Below, piece after piece: positions 17,511 to 26,568 of a stretch of 64,000 nucleotides of DNA (positions are counted from its first letter, which is position 1; each line of letters begins with the position of its first letter). The notes beneath the pieces were generated by a model, which saw nothing but the letters and a program-made list of their open reading frames with translations, did not search any database and was not told where the DNA came from. A program made the position numbers and the translations under genes. Source of the stretch: Candidatus Nanopelagicales bacterium (GTDB lineage Bacteria; Actinomycetota; Actinomycetes; S36-B12). The stretch lies in contig JAGYJP010000007.1 in assembly GCA_018402075.1 (NCBI GenBank), positions 8,124 to 72,123 on the forward strand, in the 5' to 3' direction.

Positions 17511-17824
17511 TCCGTAGTTTTAGCAGATTGCGGAAGGGACTGGAGAAATTCATCCACACCCTCGGTCACAATAATTTGCTCGTTGGCAACGTGGGCATCG
17601 ACTTCCCGTTCCCCCGCTTGCCAACTTTCCTCCCAAAACCACTTTTCAGTTGCCGGGATAGCCAGTGCTGGTCGGAGTTCAATAACCCCGTCTTCGCGCT
17701 CGGTGAGTTCCACCTGAGCTCCAGGTTCGTCAAGCCGATATTTTGCTCTCACAGTTTTTGGGAGGGCAATTAATCCGCGAGATTGAACGCTCACGAACCC
17801 ATGAAACTGGATGACTTCGCTCAT
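17507..17824 (-). CDS. AbrB/SpoVT-type antitoxin
   Basis: A 105-residue protein with an N-terminal swapped-hairpin AbrB DNA-binding domain (VSVQSRGLIALPKTVRAKYRLDEPGAQVEL, about residues 11-40) and an acidic C-terminal tail that should wrap the toxin. It probably neutralises the RelE/ParE-like protein encoded directly downstream and represses the pair. A perfect 10-base inverted repeat at 17844-17872 lies 20 bases before its start and is the obvious operator. Confidence 0.82.
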   Translation of the reverse strand: MSEVIQFHGFVSVQSRGLIALPKTVRAKYRLDEPGAQVELTEREDGVIELRPALAIPATEKWFWEESWQAGEREVDAHVANEQIIVTEGVDEFLQSLPQSAKTTE

Positions 17825-17843
17825 GGTGACAGATTAGATCAAT

Positions 17844-17872
17844 GCAGAATTACAGTCAAGCAGTAATTCTGC
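17844..17872. promoter_or_regulatory. Operator-like inverted repeat for the AbrB-type pair
   Basis: GCAGAATTAC at 17844-17853 and GTAATTCTGC at 17863-17872 form a perfect 10-base inverted repeat with a 9-base spacer, in the 122-base region between two divergent toxin-antitoxin operons. Position and symmetry fit autoregulation by the AbrB-type antitoxin starting at 17824. Confidence 0.65.
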
Positions 17873-17915
17873 TCAATAATCCTTGGATTCCTTGGTCTGG
17901 ACTCCCATTCAAGAC

Positions 17916-17948
17916 GTATGGCATTATGTATGGCATTATGTATGACAT
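17916..17948. promoter_or_regulatory. Direct repeats before the ribbon-helix-helix antitoxin
   Basis: The 12-base unit GTATGGCATTAT occurs at 17916-17927 and 17928-17939, followed by a partial copy GTATGACAT that runs into the start codon at 17947. Ribbon-helix-helix antitoxins bind such tandem operators as dimers of dimers, so this is the likely autoregulatory site. The repeats also create extra in-frame ATG codons (Met-Tyr-Gly-Ile), which complicate start choice. Confidence 0.6.
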
Positions 17949-18165
17949 GAAGCGAACCACTATCTATCTGCCCGAGGAGATGAAATCGCGACTTGAGCAC
18001 GAGGCCGCCCGCCGGCAGATCACCGAAGCGGAACTCATCCGTCGAGCTGTGGACAACGAGTTGCATCGCAGGGCTCCGCGCGGTGGGCTAATTTCGGGTG
18101 CACCCAAAGACGGGATCACCGGAGCCAATCTCCATGAGCACATGGGGGGATTCGGGGAACAGTGA
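17947..18165 (+). CDS. Ribbon-helix-helix (CopG-type) antitoxin
   Basis: From the ATG at 17947 the protein has 72 residues and starts MKRTTIYLPEEMKSRLE, the beta-strand and first helix of a CopG/MetJ-type fold, with ITEAELIRRAVDNELH as the second helix. The C-terminal tail (about residues 42-72) is the probable toxin-binding part. The longer in-frame reading from 17842 begins inside the neighbour's operator. It overlaps the vapC start by four bases (GTGA), so the two form a VapBC-type pair. Confidence 0.82.
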   Translation: MKRTTIYLPEEMKSRLEHEAARRQITEAELIRRAVDNELHRRAPRGGLISGAPKDGITGANLHEHMGGFGEQ

Positions 18166-18572
18166 TTGTGGTAGATACCGGCGTCCTGTACTCATACTTT
18201 GTCGCCGATGACCCCCACCATCAAGAAGCTGCCACAATCGTGGAGGCCGCAGATGAGATCTGCGTTATCAGTCCATTTGTTATTGCCGAACTCGATTACT
18301 TCGTACTGTCTCGCTTTGGCCTGAACGCTGAGGTGGTCATGCTCGATGAATTATTGGACGGAGCTTATGAACTTCCGGAAGTCAACGCTTTGGATCTGGC
18401 CATCTGTCGTGACATCGTTGCGCATTACTCCGATAAAAAGATCGGTGTCACGGACGCTTCTCTGGTCGTGATGGCTCACCGTTTCGGCACCCACCGAATC
18501 GCCACCTATGACAGGCGACATTTCACAGCAATGAGGGGTTTAGATGGCCAGGCTTTTGAACTCCTACCCTGA
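18162..18572 (+). CDS. vapC: PIN-domain ribonuclease toxin VapC
   Basis: A 136-residue PIN domain with the four acidic positions in order: Asp5 in IVVDTGVLY, Glu in VIAELDYF, Asp in KIGVTDASLV and Asp in IATYDRRHF. VapC toxins are Mg-dependent endoribonucleases that cut tRNA or rRNA when freed from their antitoxin. It starts at GTG 18162 overlapping the antitoxin stop. It is convergent with the small gene ending at 18579, with 6 bases between stops. Confidence 0.87.
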   Translation: MIVVDTGVLYSYFVADDPHHQEAATIVEAADEICVISPFVIAELDYFVLSRFGLNAEVVMLDELLDGAYELPEVNALDLAICRDIVAHYSDKKIGVTDASLVVMAHRFGTHRIATYDRRHFTAMRGLDGQAFELLP

Positions 18573-18578
18573 TGGCGG

Positions 18579-18869
18579 TTACCCCAACGAATCAAGATAG
18601 GCATCAAGGCGTTCCTGGGTCCACTCCAGGTCGAGTGCCTCGGACCGCTGCTGGGCAGCATCAACAGGATCCCCGCCGAATTCCTCCCAGGCTGACCGCG
18701 TCCAACCAGCCATGTAGTCGTCGGCACTTGATTCCCCCAGCCGCATGGCGGCTTCATCTATTGCTTCCTGGAAGCGCTGCGGGAGCTGCACCTTGGCAAC
18801 TTCTTCGCCCTGACGGGCGGCCACCATGGAAGGGATTTCCCGCCAGAAGGTCACTTGAATTTCAGCCAC
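18579..18869 (-). CDS. PF13769-type small protein ('virulence factor' family)
   Basis: A 96-residue protein starting MAEIQVTFWREIPSMVAAR and containing VAKVQLPQRFQEAIDEAAMRLG and a Trp-rich centre. This matches the small family labelled 'virulence factor' (PF13769), a name without biochemical basis. It is the last gene of the formate dehydrogenase operon, 27 bases after fdsD, and my recollection is that homologues accompany corrinoid methyltransferase and MetF/MetV genes in other bacteria. That context points to one-carbon metabolism, not virulence. Function unknown. Confidence 0.75.
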   Translation of the reverse strand: MAEIQVTFWREIPSMVAARQGEEVAKVQLPQRFQEAIDEAAMRLGESSADDYMAGWTRSAWEEFGGDPVDAAQQRSEALDLEWTQERLDAYLDSLG

Positions 18870-18896
18870 ATTTATTCCTTAGTTAGATGTTGGTAT

Positions 18897-19109
18897 TTAT
18901 TGAGCAAGTTCAGCAAGGGCGCCACGGACATCGGCGGAGACTTCTTCAGGGTGCTTATGGGAGTAGTCGGTCAGGGTGGTGATCATGGATGGAGCCCAAA
19001 ATGACTTGATGTGTTCACTGGTTGCCTTTGCCACGTGAGCGCGGTTAGGAATGTTCCTGGCAATCTGGTCGGCCATTTTGACCAAAGCATGTGGATCGTG
19101 TTGGGTCAC
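18897..19109 (-). CDS. fdsD: NAD-dependent formate dehydrogenase delta subunit
   Basis: A 70-residue protein with the FdsD pattern VKMADQIARNIPN ... ATSEHIKSFWAPSM. In FdsABGD complexes this small subunit stabilises the enzyme and helps assembly; its exact job is not settled. It starts in a 4-base overlap with the fdsA stop (19106-19109) and has normal length. Confidence 0.9.
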   Translation of the reverse strand: MTQHDPHALVKMADQIARNIPNRAHVAKATSEHIKSFWAPSMITTLTDYSHKHPEEVSADVRGALAELAQ

Positions 19110-21904
19110 GCGATCACTACTGCACTCGATGGCTGAACCTGCACGGCGGTGACCTTGTACTCCGGACAGTTGGTTGCCCAGTCGGAGTTGTCGGTGGTGA
19201 TCACATTGGCACCACTGACCGGATAGTGGAAGGTGGTGTAGACAACGCCAGCAGGCACTTGATCGGTGATACGTGCACGAAGTCGCGTTGCCCCAACTCG
19301 ACTGGACACCTCAACCCATGAGCCGTCGGCAATTCCGCGTTCGAGGGCATCTGATTCGTGAATATCGAGAATATCTTCTTGGTGCCACACCACGTTGTTG
19401 GTGCGCCGGGTTTGGGCACCCACGTTGTATTGGCTCAGGATCCGACCGGTGGTCAACAGAAGTGGGTATTTGCGCGTGCTGCGCTCGTCGGTGGGGACAT
19501 AGGGGGTAGTGATGAATTGACCCTCGCCACGAACAAACTTATTCACGTGCATGATTGGCGTTCCGAGCGGAGCGTTGTCATTACACGGCCACTGGACACT
19601 GCCAACTTTGTCAAGCTTGGCAAATGAGACACCCGCGAATGTGGGAGTGACCTGTGCGATTTCATCCATGATCTCGCTGGCGCTGTTGTAGTGCATGTTG
19701 TAGCCCATGGCTTGGGCGAGAGCGCAGGTGACTTCCCACTCAGACATACCGGTCTGCGAGGGCATGACCGGACGAACCCGATTGATGCGGCGCTCGGCAT
19801 TGGTAAACGTGCCATCTTTTTCAAGGAAAGATGTTCCGGGTAGGAACACGTGCGCGTACTTGGATGTTTCATTGAGGAATAGATCCTGCACAATCACCAT
19901 GTCCATGGCACTCAGTGCCGCCATGACGTGCTCGGTATTGGGATCGGACTGAGCAATGTCCTCACCCTGAATATAAATCCCACGGAATGTATTGGTCAGC
20001 GCCGCGTCCAACATATTAGGAATGCGCAAGCCAGGTTCGGCTCGCATCTCGGTTCCCCACAGGCTGGCAAAGAGTTCACGTGTTGAGTCATCTGATACAT
20101 GCCGGTAACCACTGAATTCGTGCGGGAAGGAACCCATGTCACAAGCGCCTTGGACATTGTTTTGTCCGCGTAGTGGGTTCACCCCGACCCCAATGCGCCC
20201 AATATTTCCGGTGGCCATGGCGAGGTTCGCCATGGACATGACCATGGTGGACCCTTGGGAATGCTCGGTGACACCAAGACCGTAATAAATGGCAGCATTC
20301 GGGGCACTGGCGAATAGGCGAGCTGCCGCACGCAACTCCTCAGCCTTCACACCGGTCACGGACTCCAGAGCTTCGGGGCTGTTCTCGGGCAGAGAGATGA
20401 AGTCACGCCAGGCGTTGAAGGACACCATGTCGCAGCGATCCTGCACAAAACCTGTGTCCACCAAGCCCTCGGTGGCCACCACGTGGCCCATGGCATTAAC
20501 GATCGCCACATTGGTTCCGGGGCGCAACTGTAGGTGATGCGCGGCTTTAATGTGAGGGGTTTCCACCAGTGCGATTCGGCGCGGATCAACAACAACAAGT
20601 TGAGCACCCTTGCGCAAAGTGCGTTTCATGCGGGAAGCAAAGACGGGATGAGCATCGGTGGGGTTAGCACCGATCAACAAAATGACATCGGATTCTTCCA
20701 CCGACTGAAAATCCTGTGTACCCGCACTCGTGCCAAATGTTTGCTTGAGCCCGTAACCGGTGGGGGAATGGCAAACCCGGGCACACGTGTCCACATTGTT
20801 GTTTCCGAAACCAGCACGAATCAACTTCTGAACTACATAGACCTCCTCGTTGGTGCAGCGCGAGGAAGTAATGCCACCAATGGAGTCAATTCCAGATTCG
20901 GCTTGGATCAACTTGAGCCGGTCCGCGGCAAAACCAATGGCTTCGTCCCAGGTAACAACTTTCCATTCGTCGGTAATGGCCTCGCGGATCATGGGCTCGG
21001 TCACGCGATCGGCGTGGGATGCATAACCCCACGCGAAGCGACCCTTCACACACGAGTGACCAGCGTTCGCGCCACCGTCTTTATCCGGAACCATGCGGAC
21101 CAATTCATTGCCGCGAAGTTCCGCAATAAATGAACACCCCACACCGCAGTAGGCGCAGGTGGTCTTGACCTGTCGGGTCGGAACACCCAACTCAATAACA
21201 GTTTTTTCCTGCAAAGTTGACGTTGGACATGCCTGCACACAGGCACCACAAGAAACGCACTCACTATCAATGAACTTAAGACCCTCACTCGCTGAAACCT
21301 TGGAACCGAATCCGCGGCCGGAAATGGTGAGAGCAAATGTTCCTTGGATTTCATCGCAGGCACGCACACAACGACTACACGCAATGCATTTGGATTCATC
21401 GAAAGAGAAATAAGGATTAGAGTTGTCGGTGGGGGCATCAAGGTGATTGGCGCCTTCGTATCCGTAACGAACATCGCGCAAACCCACAACACCTGCCATG
21501 TCCTGAAGTTCGCAATCACCATTTGCCGGGCAGGTTAAACAATCCAATGGGTGGTCAGATATGTACAACTCCATGACACCCTTGCGGAGCTTGTCCAGTT
21601 TCGGAGACTGGGTGGTCACCGACATACCTGGCTCACATGGAGTGGTGCAAGAAGCGGGTGTTCCCTTGCGGCCGTCGATCTCTACCAGGCACAGTCGGCA
21701 GGAACCAAATGGATCCAGTGAATCGGTGGCGCACAACTTGGGAACCACTTGACCTGCGAGGGCCGCGGCGCGCATCACAGATGTACCTGCGGGAACATCA
21801 ATGGGATTGCCATCAATGTTGACGGTCACGATCTCGGTCGAATCAATATCGGGTGTCCCAAGATCCACGGGAATATTCACGCGATCAGGGGGGAAGATGC
21901 TCAC
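19106..21904 (-). CDS. fdsA: NAD-dependent formate dehydrogenase alpha (molybdenum) subunit
   Basis: A 932-residue catalytic subunit. The N-terminus is a [2Fe-2S] ferredoxin domain (Cys58, 69, 72, 86), then a His-Cys cluster (about 118-131), two [4Fe-4S] motifs (Cys173-183 and 216-226) and the Mo-domain cluster Cys250-x2-Cys253-x3-Cys257. The active-site residue is Cys378 in CARVCHSPT, so this is the Cys form, not selenocysteine. The C-terminal molydopterin-binding domain follows. It oxidises formate to CO2 in the cytoplasm and sends electrons through the clusters to FdsB/FdsG and NAD+. It overlaps both fdsB and fdsD by four bases. Confidence 0.95.
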   Translation of the reverse strand: MSIFPPDRVNIPVDLGTPDIDSTEIVTVNIDGNPIDVPAGTSVMRAAALAGQVVPKLCATDSLDPFGSCRLCLVEIDGRKGTPASCTTPCEPGMSVTTQSPKLDKLRKGVMELYISDHPLDCLTCPANGDCELQDMAGVVGLRDVRYGYEGANHLDAPTDNSNPYFSFDESKCIACSRCVRACDEIQGTFALTISGRGFGSKVSASEGLKFIDSECVSCGACVQACPTSTLQEKTVIELGVPTRQVKTTCAYCGVGCSFIAELRGNELVRMVPDKDGGANAGHSCVKGRFAWGYASHADRVTEPMIREAITDEWKVVTWDEAIGFAADRLKLIQAESGIDSIGGITSSRCTNEEVYVVQKLIRAGFGNNNVDTCARVCHSPTGYGLKQTFGTSAGTQDFQSVEESDVILLIGANPTDAHPVFASRMKRTLRKGAQLVVVDPRRIALVETPHIKAAHHLQLRPGTNVAIVNAMGHVVATEGLVDTGFVQDRCDMVSFNAWRDFISLPENSPEALESVTGVKAEELRAAARLFASAPNAAIYYGLGVTEHSQGSTMVMSMANLAMATGNIGRIGVGVNPLRGQNNVQGACDMGSFPHEFSGYRHVSDDSTRELFASLWGTEMRAEPGLRIPNMLDAALTNTFRGIYIQGEDIAQSDPNTEHVMAALSAMDMVIVQDLFLNETSKYAHVFLPGTSFLEKDGTFTNAERRINRVRPVMPSQTGMSEWEVTCALAQAMGYNMHYNSASEIMDEIAQVTPTFAGVSFAKLDKVGSVQWPCNDNAPLGTPIMHVNKFVRGEGQFITTPYVPTDERSTRKYPLLLTTGRILSQYNVGAQTRRTNNVVWHQEDILDIHESDALERGIADGSWVEVSSRVGATRLRARITDQVPAGVVYTTFHYPVSGANVITTDNSDWATNCPEYKVTAVQVQPSSAVVIA

Positions 21905-23469
21905 ACGCTTTCCTTTCGATGCTGTGAATCCGGTTCAAAATCTTCAGGGAACTTATGGAGGGCACTCAAGACGGGTAGCGGTGTGAGCCCACCCATGGCG
22001 CACAGTGATCCGTCACGCATGACCTCACACAAATCCTCCAATAGCTCCTTGTTACCTGCACTATCCTCCCCCCGAACGATCAGGTCAATAACCTCGACTC
22101 CCCTGGTTGAGCCAATACGGCACGGAGTGCACTTACCGCAGGACTCCTCAGCACAAAATTGCATGGCGAATTTAGCCTGGGTGGCCATGTCCACGGTGTC
22201 GTCGAAGACAACAATTCCGCCGTGGCCGAGCATGGCATCGGCGGCAATTAATGCTTCATAGTCAGCGCTGACATCGAGTTCAGCCTCGGATAAATAGGCA
22301 CCGAGGGGTCCGCCAATTTGCACGGCGCGAATGGGACGACCGGTGCGCGTACCAGCCCCGAACCCCTGAACAAGTTCGCGCACGCTCACACCGAAACCGG
22401 TCTCCACGATTCCACCCTGTGCAATATTGCCGGCGAGCTGAAACACGGATGTTCCCTGTGACCGGCCGGTACCCAGTGATGAATAAGCTTCGGCACCCCT
22501 GGACATGATCGAAGGAACACTGCCAATAGAGATCACATTGTTAATAACCGTCGGCACGCCGAAGAGTCCTTCGAGGGCGGGCAGCGGAGGCTTGGGCCGA
22601 ACCATGCCACGCTTACCTTCCAGACTTTCCAACATGGCGGTTTCTTCACCGCACACATATGAACCCGCACCCACTCGCACGTGGATATCGAATGCAAAAT
22701 CAGTATCTAGGATCGAATCCCCCAACCATCCTTGTTCCCGAGAAAGATCAATGGCCCGCTGCATGGAATGAATGGCTGCCGGGTATTCACTGCGTATATA
22801 TATGTATCCGGTGTCGGCGCCCACTGCGAAGCCCGCAATCAACATGCCTTCGAGGAGGGTGAAAGGGTCGCCTTCCATCAGCATTCGATCGGCGAAGGTG
22901 CCGCTATCGCCTTCGTCAGCGTTGACCACAACATATTTGTGGGTTGCGCTCCCTGCAGGTGCACCCGCATGTGCGGTGGGTACCGCATTCGCCACAGTTT
23001 TCCACTTAATGCCGGTGGGGAAACCCGCCCCGCCTCTGCCGCGAAGACCAGACGCAGTGACTAGGTCAACTGTTTCAGCGGGACCAACAGCCATAGCTGC
23101 TCTCAGTCCATTTAAGCCGCCGTGCGCCACAAAGTCTTCGGGCGATGCTGGATCGACAATGCCCACGCGCTCAAATGTCCAGCGCTCTTGTCGCACCAGC
23201 CACGGTAATTGGTCGGTGACCCCAAGGTAAAGATCAGACTGCATGAAGTCCCCCGTTAAATGTAAATCAGCAATATCACCCGGCGCGACCGGCCCAAATG
23301 CATGGCGCACACCATTTACGTCAATTTCAACCAGTGGCTCAAGCCAAAGCATGCCGCGCGAACCATTGCGAATAATGTCGAAAGACGGATGCGCTGATAC
23401 AAGTGCAGCAGCGACCCGGTCAGCGCCGACCGACACTGCGGCACTGTCACCTGGAACAAAAACCTTCAT
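21901..23469 (-). CDS. fdsB: NAD-dependent formate dehydrogenase beta subunit (NuoF-like)
   Basis: About 522 residues: a thioredoxin-like N-terminal domain followed by a NuoF-like diaphorase with the FMN/NADH-binding segments SGLRGRGGAGFPTGIKW and YVVVNADEGDSGTFADR and the C-terminal 4Fe-4S motif ESCGKCTPCRIG. It passes electrons from FdsA to NAD+. The start at ATG 23469 (MKVFVPGDSAA) matches relatives; an in-frame ATG 12 bases upstream is only one base from the AAAGGAG site, so 23469 with a longer spacing is preferred. It overlaps fdsA by four bases. Confidence 0.93.
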   Translation of the reverse strand: MKVFVPGDSAAVSVGADRVAAALVSAHPSFDIIRNGSRGMLWLEPLVEIDVNGVRHAFGPVAPGDIADLHLTGDFMQSDLYLGVTDQLPWLVRQERWTFERVGIVDPASPEDFVAHGGLNGLRAAMAVGPAETVDLVTASGLRGRGGAGFPTGIKWKTVANAVPTAHAGAPAGSATHKYVVVNADEGDSGTFADRMLMEGDPFTLLEGMLIAGFAVGADTGYIYIRSEYPAAIHSMQRAIDLSREQGWLGDSILDTDFAFDIHVRVGAGSYVCGEETAMLESLEGKRGMVRPKPPLPALEGLFGVPTVINNVISIGSVPSIMSRGAEAYSSLGTGRSQGTSVFQLAGNIAQGGIVETGFGVSVRELVQGFGAGTRTGRPIRAVQIGGPLGAYLSEAELDVSADYEALIAADAMLGHGGIVVFDDTVDMATQAKFAMQFCAEESCGKCTPCRIGSTRGVEVIDLIVRGEDSAGNKELLEDLCEVMRDGSLCAMGGLTPLPVLSALHKFPEDFEPDSQHRKESV

Positions 23470-23488
23470 GTGGTTATTCATTCTCCTT

Positions 23489-23995
23489 TTAAGATTTCGC
23501 CAACAGAGTCTGCACGTGCTCGGAAATGACTTTGGTGGTAACGCGACCAAGTAATTCACCATTAATCATGGCTGCCGGGCCTAGCGCGCAATTACCTAAA
23601 CAAAAAACTTCGTGGGTTTCCACACTTGCCTGTGCGAAGTCTTTGTCCTGCAGACTGTGCCATTCTTTGTCGAGTTGGCGCGACCCCACCGACTGACACG
23701 CCTCAGCACCGCAGATCCGAACGGACACCGCAGCGGGTGGGTCTGTGCGCAGGTCGGAGTAATAGGTGAGCACGCCGAAGACTTCAGCTCGTGACACATT
23801 GCAGAGTTCGCCGATTACGCCGATGCTGGATTCGGGAACGTAACCAAAATGCTCCTGGATCCGTTGTAAACACCTCAGCAAAGATCCCTCTTCTTGGGAC
23901 AATTCCGCAATGAGCACGCCTATTTCGGCATCGAACTCACCCTCGGGGCGGCGATTCTCAACCTGCTCGCGCTTCTTTTTGATTTTTTCATTCAT
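23489..23995 (-). CDS. fdsG: NAD-dependent formate dehydrogenase gamma subunit (NuoE-like)
   Basis: About 168 residues with a NuoE fold and the [2Fe-2S] ligands in ICGAEACQSVGS and VFCLGNCALGP. It forms the NADH-oxidoreductase module with FdsB. The start at 23995 overlaps the fdhD stop by four bases (ATGA); an ATG four codons further up is possible. The lysine-rich start (NEKIKKKREQ) is unusual but harmless. A ribosome site for fdsB lies just past its end. Confidence 0.92.
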   Translation of the reverse strand: MNEKIKKKREQVENRRPEGEFDAEIGVLIAELSQEEGSLLRCLQRIQEHFGYVPESSIGVIGELCNVSRAEVFGVLTYYSDLRTDPPAAVSVRICGAEACQSVGSRQLDKEWHSLQDKDFAQASVETHEVFCLGNCALGPAAMINGELLGRVTTKVISEHVQTLLAKS

Positions 23996-24864
23996 GCGGT
24001 AACCCATTCCTGCCCGCTGTAGACGTTCATGCGACCTTCGCGGGCAAACCCAATGAGAAGTTGATCATATTGACGAGCGAGCTCAACGGCCAGACTGGTG
24101 GGTCCTGATACGGCAACGATTGCGCCAATAGATGCAGTCAGCGCTTTCGCAACGATTTCATATGAGACTCGACCACTGACCACGAGAATATGATCGGTGA
24201 GTGGCAGTAATTCACTGGTGAGGGAATGGCCAATCACTTTGTCCACCGCGTTATGGCGGCCAACATCTTCGCGAACAAAAAGCACTTCATTTCCGGGGCC
24301 CACCAATGCGGCAGCATGTAACGCACCGGTCACATCGAACATTTTTTGTCGCGATCGCATTTGCTCGACAAAGTGCAATGCGTGCCGGGGATCAAATCTC
24401 CATTTGTCCGTATGTAGTGGTGCCACCGGACCCTTGAACTCATCTAGGACATCTGCACTACACACACCGCAGGATGAACTGGTGATGTACGCCCGTGGCC
24501 GCGGCGGCACAACATCAGCGGCCAATGTGACTCTGACCGTGTCCACTTCTTGTTTGGCAATGTCCTCAGCATCGGCTTCAAAGTCGGTGCCAACTGCGCG
24601 TAACCGTGATGACTCCGCAAATGCCCTCATGGATGTGATCTGTGACGAGTGGGTAAGGCCCGCTTCACTCACCAACCAGCCAGCTGCCAAATCAAGGTCA
24701 TGGCCCGGTGTGCGCATGGTCATGGCTAATACTTCTTTACCCAACACAATGGTGAGTGGGGCTTCAACGACAACTCGATCTATCCGATCAACACGCACCG
24801 GACGTGACCCGTCCTTCTCACTCTCCACGCGAAGAGTTGAAAAGGGTCGGGTGGTGTGGCTCAT
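23992..24864 (-). CDS. fdhD: Formate dehydrogenase accessory sulfurtransferase FdhD
   Basis: A 290-residue protein with the FdhD pattern: PLTIVLGKEVLAMTMRTPGHDLDLAAGWL, the Cys-x-x-Cys loop SSCGVCSAD, FVREDVGRHNAVDKVIG, and VSGRVSYEIVAKAL. FdhD moves sulfur from a cysteine desulfurase to the Mo-bisMGD cofactor, needed for formate dehydrogenase activity. Its presence in the operon supports a bis-MGD cofactor in FdsA. It starts 2 bases after the fhs stop. Confidence 0.93.
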   Translation of the reverse strand: MSHTTRPFSTLRVESEKDGSRPVRVDRIDRVVVEAPLTIVLGKEVLAMTMRTPGHDLDLAAGWLVSEAGLTHSSQITSMRAFAESSRLRAVGTDFEADAEDIAKQEVDTVRVTLAADVVPPRPRAYITSSSCGVCSADVLDEFKGPVAPLHTDKWRFDPRHALHFVEQMRSRQKMFDVTGALHAAALVGPGNEVLFVREDVGRHNAVDKVIGHSLTSELLPLTDHILVVSGRVSYEIVAKALTASIGAIVAVSGPTSLAVELARQYDQLLIGFAREGRMNVYSGQEWVTA

Positions 24865-24866
24865 GT

Positions 24867-26549
24867 CTAGAACAGCCCCACAATCGCCCCGTTAACCAAA
24901 TCAATTCGCTCGCTGGATGGCACCTTGGGTAAACCGGGCATTGTCATGACATCGCCACAGACGGCCACAATGAATCCCGCACCCGCGGACAGACGCACCT
25001 CGCGAATATTGAGACTGTGGCCGGTGGGGGCCCCCTTCAATGCTGGGTCGGTCGAGAATGAGTACTGCGTTTTGGCAATACACACGGGGAATTCCGGGTA
25101 CCGCTCCTGGAGTTCTTTTAGTTGCGTGCGTACTTTGGCGTCCGCGGTGACTTCGCTGGCGCCGTACACCGTGGTGGCAATTGCCTCAATCTTTTGTAAG
25201 AGTGTGAGTTTGTCTTCGTAGACGAATGACTCATGGGGTTCGGTGGCCGGACGCGAATCTTGGTCGCAAATGCCTGCAACAACTTCAGCCAATTCGGTGG
25301 CGCCCGCGCCGCCCTCAGCCCAGTGAGTAGCCACCACAATCGGAACTCCCTTGTCCTGCACGTGCTTTTTCAAAAGCGCAATCTCAGCATCCGTGTCAGC
25401 GGTGAAGTGATTGATGGACACAACAACTGGGAGACCATAAGTGCTGCTGATGTTGTCCAGATGCTTATCAAGATTGGCGAAGCCGGCTTCCAATGCCTCA
25501 AGATTTTCTTCACTCAAATTCTTGGGGTCAGCTCCGCCATGAAATTTGAGTGCGCGCACCGTGGCAACAATGACCGCAACAGAAGGGTGGATTCCCGCCG
25601 CACGGCACTTAATGTCAATGAACTTTTCTGCACCGAGATCAGCACCAAATCCAGCCTCGGTCACAACATAATCAGCCAACTTCAGTGCATTGGTGGTGGC
25701 AATTACCGTATTGCAGCCGTGGGCAATATTCGCAAAAGGACCACCATGAACAAATGCAGGTGTCCCTTCAAGGGTTTGCACCAAGTTTGGGGAGAGTGCG
25801 GTTTTCAATAGAACCGTCATGGCTCCTTGGGCATTGAGCTGACTTGCCAACACCGGCTCCTTGTCACGGGTGTACCCCACAACAATTCGACCAATTCGTT
25901 CCCGCAGATCCTCTTCATCGGTTGCGAGGCAGAAAATCGCCATGATCTCTGAGGCCACCACGATGTCGAAGCCATCTTGACGTGGGTAGCCATTGCCCGG
26001 TCCACCCAGCGCAATGGTGATGTCGCGCAGTGCCCGGTCATTCATGTCCAATACCCGCTTCCAGGTGATGCGACGCACATCAATACCGAGGGCATTTCCG
26101 TGGTGAATGTGGTTGTCAATCAGAGCGGCGAGGAGATTGTTGGCCAGTCCAATTGCATTGAAGTCACCGGTGAAATGCAAGTTGATATCTTCCATGGGAA
26201 CTACCTGGGCGTATCCACCACCGGCAGCGCCACCTTTCATGCCAAAAACCGGCCCAAGGGATGGCTCACGCAAACACACCATGGTGTTCTTGCCAATCTT
26301 GCGCAGGCCATCGCCCAAACCCACAGTTGTCGTGGTCTTGCCTTCGCCCGGAGGTGTTGGGCTAATTGCCGTAACGAGGATCAGACGTGCTGACGGGCGC
26401 TCGGGCAATGTGCTCAACCAACCAAGATCGATCTTGGCCTTGGTGCGGCCATAAGGCTCCACCGCAATTTCCGGGATATTCAACTCACTCGCAATCTCTG
26501 CAATGGGGCGCAGGGTTGCCGCTTGAGCGATATCAATATCTGAAGGCAT
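24867..26549 (-). CDS. fhs: Formate-tetrahydrofolate ligase
   Basis: A 560-residue enzyme with the P-loop segment [18 protein letters not shown], the [22 protein letters not shown] and [13 protein letters not shown] motifs, all typical of formyl-THF synthetases. It interconverts formate plus ATP plus THF with 10-formyl-THF. In this operon, directly before fdhD and fdsGBAD, it most likely runs in reverse, releasing formate for oxidation and recovering ATP from methyl groups taken off betaine and dimethylglycine. The gap to etfA is 19 bases. Confidence 0.95.
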   Translation of the reverse strand: MPSDIDIAQAATLRPIAEIASELNIPEIAVEPYGRTKAKIDLGWLSTLPERPSARLILVTAISPTPPGEGKTTTTVGLGDGLRKIGKNTMVCLREPSLGPVFGMKGGAAGGGYAQVVPMEDINLHFTGDFNAIGLANNLLAALIDNHIHHGNALGIDVRRITWKRVLDMNDRALRDITIALGGPGNGYPRQDGFDIVVASEIMAIFCLATDEEDLRERIGRIVVGYTRDKEPVLASQLNAQGAMTVLLKTALSPNLVQTLEGTPAFVHGGPFANIAHGCNTVIATTNALKLADYVVTEAGFGADLGAEKFIDIKCRAAGIHPSVAVIVATVRALKFHGGADPKNLSEENLEALEAGFANLDKHLDNISSTYGLPVVVSINHFTADTDAEIALLKKHVQDKGVPIVVATHWAEGGAGATELAEVVAGICDQDSRPATEPHESFVYEDKLTLLQKIEAIATTVYGASEVTADAKVRTQLKELQERYPEFPVCIAKTQYSFSTDPALKGAPTGHSLNIREVRLSAGAGFIVAVCGDVMTMPGLPKVPSSERIDLVNGAIVGLF

Positions 26550-26568
26550 TAATTATTCCTTTATTTAC

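Noticed and set aside
17842..17946. Longer N-terminus for the ribbon-helix-helix antitoxin
   Set aside because: It would be translated from the neighbouring operator and the direct repeats; the fold starts at the ATG at 17947.
20700..20800. Selenocysteine formate dehydrogenase
   Set aside because: The active-site codon encodes Cys378 and no TGA interrupts the frame.
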